A stretch of 10,555 nt of DNA, from the NCBI GenBank assembly GCA_965371325.1, contig CBDUXZ010000032.1, positions 1-10,555 of the forward strand, written 5' to 3'. The notes under the pieces were generated by a model. It was not told the origin of the DNA and did not search any database. It saw nothing but the letters and a program-made list of their open reading frames with translations. Both the position numbers and the translations under genes were made by a program. Origin of the DNA: CBDUXZ01 sp965371325 [NCBI: uncultured bacterium]. GTDB lineage: Bacteria; JAUYMQ01. Positions 6,795 through 10,555 of this stretch are shown piece by piece; within the stretch, counting starts at the first letter, position 1, and every line of letters begins with the position of its first letter.

Positions 6795-7159
6795 GCGTCT
6801 GATCCCTCCTCGGGGCCGTGGTGCTGTTCGACGAGAACCCTGAGCAACGCCTGTTCCTGCGTCAACGCCTTCACCTGGTTGTTGAGTTCGCTGATGCGGA
6901 TGGAGTAGAAGAGGCTCACCACGACGAGGAAGATGAGGCCCGTGAAGAAGAGGATGTTGACCGGGAGGACACCGCCGAGCAGCTGCGTTAGCGCCTCGAG
7001 CGGCGCCTGCCAGAGGGTTATGGCGAGCAACGTGCCCGCGATGAGAAGCCAGAGAAAGGAGTACTCCTCCCGGAGCCTTCGGGCCCGCACCGCGTTGACG
7101 ACATAGATGGCGATCACAACGGCTATTCCTATCGAAACTGCGCGAAGTCTAGGATCCAT
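6791..7159 (-). CDS. DUF2304 small membrane protein
   Basis: The product has 122 residues with three transmembrane helices (about 6-24, 35-52, 67-88) and a short C-terminal coiled coil (89-113, ending in a QEQALLRVLVEQ heptad). RRLREEYSFLWLL (28-40) is the hallmark loop of DUF2304. The start is ATG 7159, preceded by a strong GGAGGA ribosome-binding site. The open frame continues to 7297, but that extension lies within the GT2 gene and is an arginine/serine-rich shadow. It overlaps the GT2 gene by 11 nt. DUF2304 proteins commonly sit beside GT2 polyprenyl-phosphate glycosyltransferases. From memory, the small membrane protein GacJ, which activates GacI in streptococcal group A carbohydrate synthesis, is of this kind. 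A partner role for the adjacent GT2 is therefore likely. Confidence 0.85.
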   Translation of the reverse strand: MDPRLRAVSIGIAVVIAIYVVNAVRARRLREEYSFLWLLIAGTLLAITLWQAPLEALTQLLGGVLPVNILFFTGLIFLVVVSLFYSIRISELNNQVKALTQEQALLRVLVEQHHGPEEGSDA

Positions 7160-7898
7160 GGGACGCTTCCTCCTCCCGTCTGGGCGCCTTGCGTAGCATG
7201 TTGACGAATAGCGAGAGACACATCTTGAAGAAGTAGTAGACCGGCGTGATTCCGGAATGGATGGATCGTCCCGAAGGGTCTTCGCGGAAATGCGCATGGA
7301 TCTCGGTGATGCGCAGGCCTGCTCTGTGGGCGATTAAGAGCAGATCGGCATCGGGGAAGGTCTGGGGAAACCAGTTGGTCGAGAAGAGTGTGAGGGCGCT
7401 ATCGTTCATGGCGCGGTAGCCCGAAGTGGTATCGCTGATCGGATGCCCGATCAACGCCGAGGCGATCTTCGAGAAGAAAATCATGCCGAGCCGGCGGTCG
7501 AGGGGCGTACGGTAGCGCTCCCCCTTGTTTCCGGGGGTGAATCGCGACCCGATCACGATGTCTCCCTCTCCACGGTCGAGGTGAAGGAGAAGATCGGGGA
7601 TCGAGCGGGGATCGTGTTGTCCGTCACCATCCACCGTGACCACGCGGTGGTACCCCCTCGTGCGGGCGTACTTGAATCCGGTCTGGCGTGCCGCTCCGTC
7701 TCCCAGGTTGATGGCATGGGAGAGAACGATGGCGCCCGCCTTGCGTGCTGCCGCGCGCGTCCCGTCGGTGGAGCTGTCATCCACCACGGCGATGCTCATA
7801 CCGGGTGCGTGGCGGCGGATCTCCTCGATCACGCGCGCGATGGTGGCCTCTTCATTCAAAGCCGGGATAACAACCAATCCTTCGCCCGGATCGCCCAT
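7149..7898 (-). CDS. DPM-like GT2 glycosyltransferase (polyprenyl-phosphate sugar synthase-like)
   Basis: The product has 249 residues with an uninterrupted GT2 core: LVVIPALNEEATI (8-20), VVDDSSTDGT (38-47), NLGDGAARQTG (64-74), the metal-binding DGDGQHDP (90-97), IGSRF (116-120) and SDTTSGYRAMN (155-165), then HFREDPSGRSIHS (203-215). This is the DPM/DPG-synthase-like pattern, more divergent from DPM1 than the gene at 2406-3149. A hydrophobic helix near 218-236 could sit on the membrane. The frame is open up to 8417, but ATG 7898 has GGGGA just upstream, lies 14 nt after the previous stop, and is followed at once by the GT2 fold. The longer N-terminus would be a shadow of the preceding gene. 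It is probably a lipid-phosphate sugar synthase assisted by the DUF2304 protein; the sugar is unknown. Confidence 0.85.
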   Translation of the reverse strand: MGDPGEGLVVIPALNEEATIARVIEEIRRHAPGMSIAVVDDSSTDGTRAAARKAGAIVLSHAINLGDGAARQTGFKYARTRGYHRVVTVDGDGQHDPRSIPDLLLHLDRGEGDIVIGSRFTPGNKGERYRTPLDRRLGMIFFSKIASALIGHPISDTTSGYRAMNDSALTLFSTNWFPQTFPDADLLLIAHRAGLRITEIHAHFREDPSGRSIHSGITPVYYFFKMCLSLFVNMLRKAPRREEEASHGS

Positions 7899-7912
7899 GG
7901 GATTCCCCAAGC

Positions 7913-8983
7913 TTACTCCTTGAGCGCGAGTTCCCGCGCGCCGATCCCGAAATCTCTGAACCACCGCGCAATCTCGTGGCGCGGCACGGCGACGCAAATG
8001 CCGCGGCGCTTCCGCAGCGCCCGGGGGAGGCCGCGCAGGCCTGCCCATTGGGCCCTCAGCAGGGTCCCGAGGAGGCGCATCAAAGACATGTCGCCCGCGA
8101 AACGGCCGGGCGCCCCCCTGCCGCTGAACGCCGCCCAGGCCTGCAGGCCGTAGCGGACCAGGGTGTAGAGCGGGCTCAGGAGCAACCTGCTCAAGGGGAA
8201 ATTCTTGGCCGCTACCCAGAGTCTGTTGCGCTCCACAAGAAAAGCCTTCATCTCGGAATAGTGCCCGCTCGAGGCCGAGTAGCGATGCTTCACCACGCCC
8301 TTGGGCGCAAAGGCACATTTCCAGCCGGCCAGCCGCGCTCGGAGCCCGAGATCGGTGTCCTCGCAGTAGGCGAAGAAGGTTTCGTCGTGAAAGCCTATCT
8401 GCTTGAGCATCGAGCACCGGTAGAGGGCCCCGGCGCCGGAGGGAAGCAGGGCATCCGGGAGATTATCGTACTGGCCCCGGTCCAGCTCGAGCCTCCCCCG
8501 GGCGCGACTCGATCCGTCCGGGTAAAGGAGAAGCCCCGTGCCGTCAATGATGCGCGGATCGTCGTAGTTCACGATCTTCGAGGCAACCATTCCGACACTC
8601 GGATCCCTTTCAACCGCCTCGACGAGCGCGGTGAGCCATCCGGGTTCCGCCACGGCGTCGTTGTTGATCGTCGCGACGTACACGCCCCTTGCCGCCTCGA
8701 ACCCCTGGTTCACCGCAGGGGCGTATCCGAGGTTCTCCTGATTCCGGATGAGGCGAACCCGGTCCCCCCCAATCTCCCCCACGATTCCTGCGGTACCATC
8801 CGTCGAGCCGTTGTCCACGACGATTATCTCGAAGTGCTCGTAGTTCTGGGCCTTCAGGGCGCGGAGGCAGTCTGCCAGAAGTTCCCTGCGGTTCCAGGTC
8901 GGCACGATGACGGAGACGAGGGGAACCTCATCGCGAATCGCGCGCTCCCCTCCATCCTCCCTCCGGCCGTCTCGCTCCGCCAT
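7913..8983 (-). CDS. GT2 glycosyltransferase (rhamnosyltransferase/RfbF-like group)
   Basis: The product has 356 residues. It begins with about 20 charged residues, followed by a GT-A core: PLVSVIVPTWNRRELL (21-36), VVDNGSTDGT (55-64), NQENLGYAPAVNQG (81-94) and INNDA (106-110), which carries the metal-binding acid. SGAGALYR (182-189) and FFAYCEDTDLGLRARLAGW (203-221) hold the ED motif with the presumed catalytic base. HRYSAS (233-238) and an amphipathic C-terminus complete it. The pattern is that of inverting GT2 enzymes that add deoxyhexoses or hexoses to O-antigen-like chains, but specificity cannot be read. ATG 8983 lies 10 nt after the methyltransferase stop, with AGAGAA upstream. An upstream extension to 9055 would overlap the methyltransferase and is not supported. 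Confidence 0.88.
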   Translation of the reverse strand: MAERDGRREDGGERAIRDEVPLVSVIVPTWNRRELLADCLRALKAQNYEHFEIIVVDNGSTDGTAGIVGEIGGDRVRLIRNQENLGYAPAVNQGFEAARGVYVATINNDAVAEPGWLTALVEAVERDPSVGMVASKIVNYDDPRIIDGTGLLLYPDGSSRARGRLELDRGQYDNLPDALLPSGAGALYRCSMLKQIGFHDETFFAYCEDTDLGLRARLAGWKCAFAPKGVVKHRYSASSGHYSEMKAFLVERNRLWVAAKNFPLSRLLLSPLYTLVRYGLQAWAAFSGRGAPGRFAGDMSLMRLLGTLLRAQWAGLRGLPRALRKRRGICVAVPRHEIARWFRDFGIGARELALKE

Positions 8984-8993
8984 TGAATTTTCT

Positions 8994-9809
8994 CTAAGCA
9001 AGCCCGCGCGTGTCGCTTCCCGGAGGCTTTCTCGCGATGCAGAGAATCCCCTCACAGGTGAGCCAGGGAGTTAGTCCGTCGAAGAGCCATCTCAGGAATC
9101 GCCCCATGGCGTTCAGCTCCCACCTTCCTTCACCGCGCCCCAGGATCTGGTTGTAGTCCATCCAGATCCCCTTCGCCTTCGGAGGGCGAAAATCGTCAAG
9201 GTGCGTTGAGAGGAGATCGAACCCGGCCTCCTGAAGAAACCCCCTCATGTCTCGCTCGTCATAGCGAAACTCCGCGAAGTCCGCCCGGCGGCCGAAAAGC
9301 GCGAGGGCCGCATAGGCGGCGTCCAGGAACGGGTGAAACCATAGCTTTCGGCTCCATGAATTATAGGGCACCACGACAAAGAGCAGTCCATCTGGACGAA
9401 GCACACGGCGGGCTTCCTTCAGCGCAGGAACGGGTCCCTCCGGAAAATGCTCGACGACGCCGGTGGAGAGCACGGCGGCGAAGCTGTCATCCTTGAAGGG
9501 CAGATCCTCCACCGTCGCCGCCGTCAGGCGGATCTCGGCAACAGCCTGACGCAGGCCGGCGAGCCCATCGAGGCTGCGGTCAACCCCGATCACCCGGTGC
9601 CCGAGGCCGTGGAGGTGAACAAGCCATTTTCCCCGCCCACATCCCGCGTCCAGGATCTCGCCATGGCGTGGAAGCGCTGCCTCCACGACAGGAAGCGTGG
9701 TCTCATGGCGAATGAGGTTTATATGCTCTTCGAAGCCTTCCTCCCGCCAGTACTCGCCCCGCTGGTAGTTCTTGTCCGGTTTCCGGAGCAATCGAAAGGC
9801 ATGAGCCAC
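8994..9809 (-). CDS. Class I SAM-dependent methyltransferase
   Basis: The product has 271 residues from GTG 9809, which has a strong AGGGCGG site 8 nt upstream. KNYQRGEYW (13-21) precedes SAM motif I ILDAGCGRGKW (52-62), GHRVIGVDRS (70-79) with the acidic ribose-binding residue, VEDLPFKDDSFAAVLSTGVVEHF (100-122) covering motifs II-III, and LKEARRVLRPDGLLFVVVP (130-148). The C-terminal half is a variable substrate domain. It probably methylates a sugar or glycan end, given its place between two glycosyltransferases; lipid or small-molecule substrates cannot be excluded. The frame is open to an ATG at 9944, but that would overlap the previous gene by 77 nt, and there is no ATG, GTG or TTG in this frame between 9810 and 9868. 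See also the mini-ORF upstream, which may mark a frameshifted true N-terminus. Confidence 0.88.
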   Translation of the reverse strand: MAHAFRLLRKPDKNYQRGEYWREEGFEEHINLIRHETTLPVVEAALPRHGEILDAGCGRGKWLVHLHGLGHRVIGVDRSLDGLAGLRQAVAEIRLTAATVEDLPFKDDSFAAVLSTGVVEHFPEGPVPALKEARRVLRPDGLLFVVVPYNSWSRKLWFHPFLDAAYAALALFGRRADFAEFRYDERDMRGFLQEAGFDLLSTHLDDFRPPKAKGIWMDYNQILGRGEGRWELNAMGRFLRWLFDGLTPWLTCEGILCIARKPPGSDTRGLA

Positions 9810-9814
9810 GTTGC

Positions 9815-9871
9815 TTACCGCCCTGTGGAATAAGAGCTGTACACCCCGCCGGAGCGATTTGCACGACTCAT
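9815..9871 (-). CDS. Possible 18-codon coupling mini-ORF or frameshifted methyltransferase N-terminus
   Basis: ATG 9871 overlaps the TGA of the preceding GT2 gene as ATGA (9868-9871) and has a GAGG site 7 nt upstream. The frame encodes MSRANRSGGVYSSYSTGR and stops at TAA 9815-9817, six bases before the methyltransferase GTG. The Shine-Dalgarno of the methyltransferase lies inside its last codons. It resembles a translational-coupling leader. The alternative is that ATG 9871 is the ancestral methyltransferase start, put out of frame by one base near the C-run at 9843-9846. The peptide matches no family I know. Confidence 0.3.
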   Translation of the reverse strand: MSRANRSGGVYSSYSTGR

Positions 9872-10555
9872 GCTGCCGCCTCTGGTCTGAGGCCCAGCCG
9901 TTCGTACGGCGGATCCCGCCGCTTCCAGCCGTCCACCATTCCAAGGGTGATGAGGCGCACCGTCTTCATGACCCAACGCGGAGGCTCGCCGAGGAGAATG
10001 CGCTTGATGAAGGTTCCCGGAATCCAGGCGAGGGACAGGGTGAGGAGTTTCACCCACTGCCAGCTGTTCGCGTGCTTGTATGCGTAGAGCATCGAATTCC
10101 GACCATAGAAGTAATACACGTGAGGTTCCAGTCGGCGCCTGGCGAAGCCGGGCCCCCGCCGGTGACGGACCACGGCGTCTGACACGGTCACTACCCGGCA
10201 ACCAGCCTGCCGTGCCCGGGCGCACCAATCCACCTCCTCATGATAGGCGAAGAACCGTTCGTCGAAATATCCGACGTGTCTGAGAGCGCTGGTTCGAAAA
10301 AGAACGGCGCACCCCGGGACCATCTCCGTGTCGCGGATCCCCGTGAAGAAGGAGGCAGGCTCGTTGAGCCCGTCGAGCGCGATCAGGGGCGGCTTCCAGG
10401 TCAGGTGGCCTCCGATGCAGGAGATCCGTTCCGGATGCTCGAACTGCATGACACGGGCACCCACCGCAGCGATGCGGGGGTCCGTCTGGGCGGCCCTGGT
10501 GTGCGCGGCGACGAGATCCGGATCGACCACCGTGTCGTTGTTCAGCACCAGAGCG
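9868..10555 (-). CDS. GT2 glycosyltransferase, N-terminus cut by window edge
   Basis: The frame enters from the right edge and ends in TGA at 9868-9870, leaving 228 visible codons. The first visible residues, ALVLNNDTVVDPD, are the NND metal-binding strand of a GT-A fold, so roughly 80-100 N-terminal residues with the nucleotide-binding VVDNxS region lie outside. VPGCAVLFR and FFAYHEEVDWCARARQAGC carry the catalytic acidic pair, here as E-E rather than E-D, which is common in this subgroup. HRRGPGF and a membrane-associated hydrophobic stretch (about 45 residues from the end) follow. It resembles RfbF/WcaE-like glycosyltransferases that build O-antigen or capsule chains. Its stop overlaps an ATG (ATGA), which points to tight coupling with the genes downstream. 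The promoter of operon B lies beyond the window. Confidence 0.88.
   Translation of the reverse strand, partial: ALVLNNDTVVDPDLVAAHTRAAQTDPRIAAVGARVMQFEHPERISCIGGHLTWKPPLIALDGLNEPASFFTGIRDTEMVPGCAVLFRTSALRHVGYFDERFFAYHEEVDWCARARQAGCRVVTVSDAVVRHRRGPGFARRRLEPHVYYFYGRNSMLYAYKHANSWQWVKLLTLSLAWIPGTFIKRILLGEPPRWVMKTVRLITLGMVDGWKRRDPPYERLGLRPEAAA

Noticed and set aside
7899-8417. N-terminal extension of the DPM-like GT2
   Set aside because: These 173 codons lie within the upstream GT2 gene and show no domain; the GT2 fold and a ribosome-binding site begin at ATG 7898.
7976-8986. Plus-strand open frame (336 codons) opposite the GT2 gene
   Set aside because: It mirrors the GT2 coding sequence, has no domain pattern, and lacks a plausible ribosome-binding site.

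Overview
The window is a GC-rich bacterial locus for building a cell-surface glycan. Six of the ten protein genes are glycosyltransferases or a partner subunit of one: one GT-C membrane enzyme, one GT4, four GT2-fold enzymes and a DUF2304 small membrane protein count among these. The others are a SAM-dependent methyltransferase, a YbhN/LPG-synthase-TM-type membrane protein, a HEAT-repeat probable lipoprotein, and the tail of a second probable methyltransferase at the left edge. The GC bias, frequent GTG/TTG starts, clear Shine-Dalgarno sites and a lipoprotein-like signal fit a free-living bacterium, probably with a Gram-negative-type envelope. Nothing here fixes the phylum. I see no tRNA, rRNA, CRISPR array, transposase or integrase.

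Layout, left to right. (i) 2-262 (+): the 3' end of a gene, probably a methyltransferase, convergent with its neighbour. (ii) Operon A, minus strand, 4291 to 284: GT4 glycosyltransferase, then polyprenyl-phosphate mannose (DPM1-type) synthase, then GT-C integral-membrane glycosyltransferase. The first two overlap by ATGA and the third follows after 19 nt. (iii) 4292-4559: a 268-bp divergent intergenic region with a sigma70-like promoter candidate for each side, dyad symmetries and a structured leader in front of operon A. (iv) 4560-5804 (+): a single-gene unit for a HEAT-repeat (PBS-lyase-like) protein with a lipoprotein-type signal. (v) Operon B, minus strand, from beyond 10555 to 5844: GT2 (cut by the window edge), a possible 18-codon mini-ORF, methyltransferase, GT2, DPM-like GT2, DUF2304 protein, YbhN-like membrane protein. 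Gaps are 0-14 nt or short overlaps.

How they may work together (inference). The cytoplasmic GT4 and the two NND-type GT2 enzymes would extend a lipid-linked glycan, and the methyltransferase might modify or cap it. The two DPM-like enzymes would each make a polyprenyl-phosphate sugar. One sits with a GT-C enzyme that could use such a donor outside the cytoplasmic membrane. The other sits with DUF2304 and a multi-pass membrane protein that could help make or translocate the donor. The HEAT-repeat protein looks like an envelope scaffold whose link to the glycan genes is positional only.

Most of the window is a fairly ordinary polysaccharide or glycosylation cluster. The points most worth a second look are the DPM-like GT2/DUF2304/YbhN-like triad, the orphan HEAT lipoprotein between the two operons, the symmetric divergent promoter region, and the frame problem or mini-ORF before the methyltransferase.
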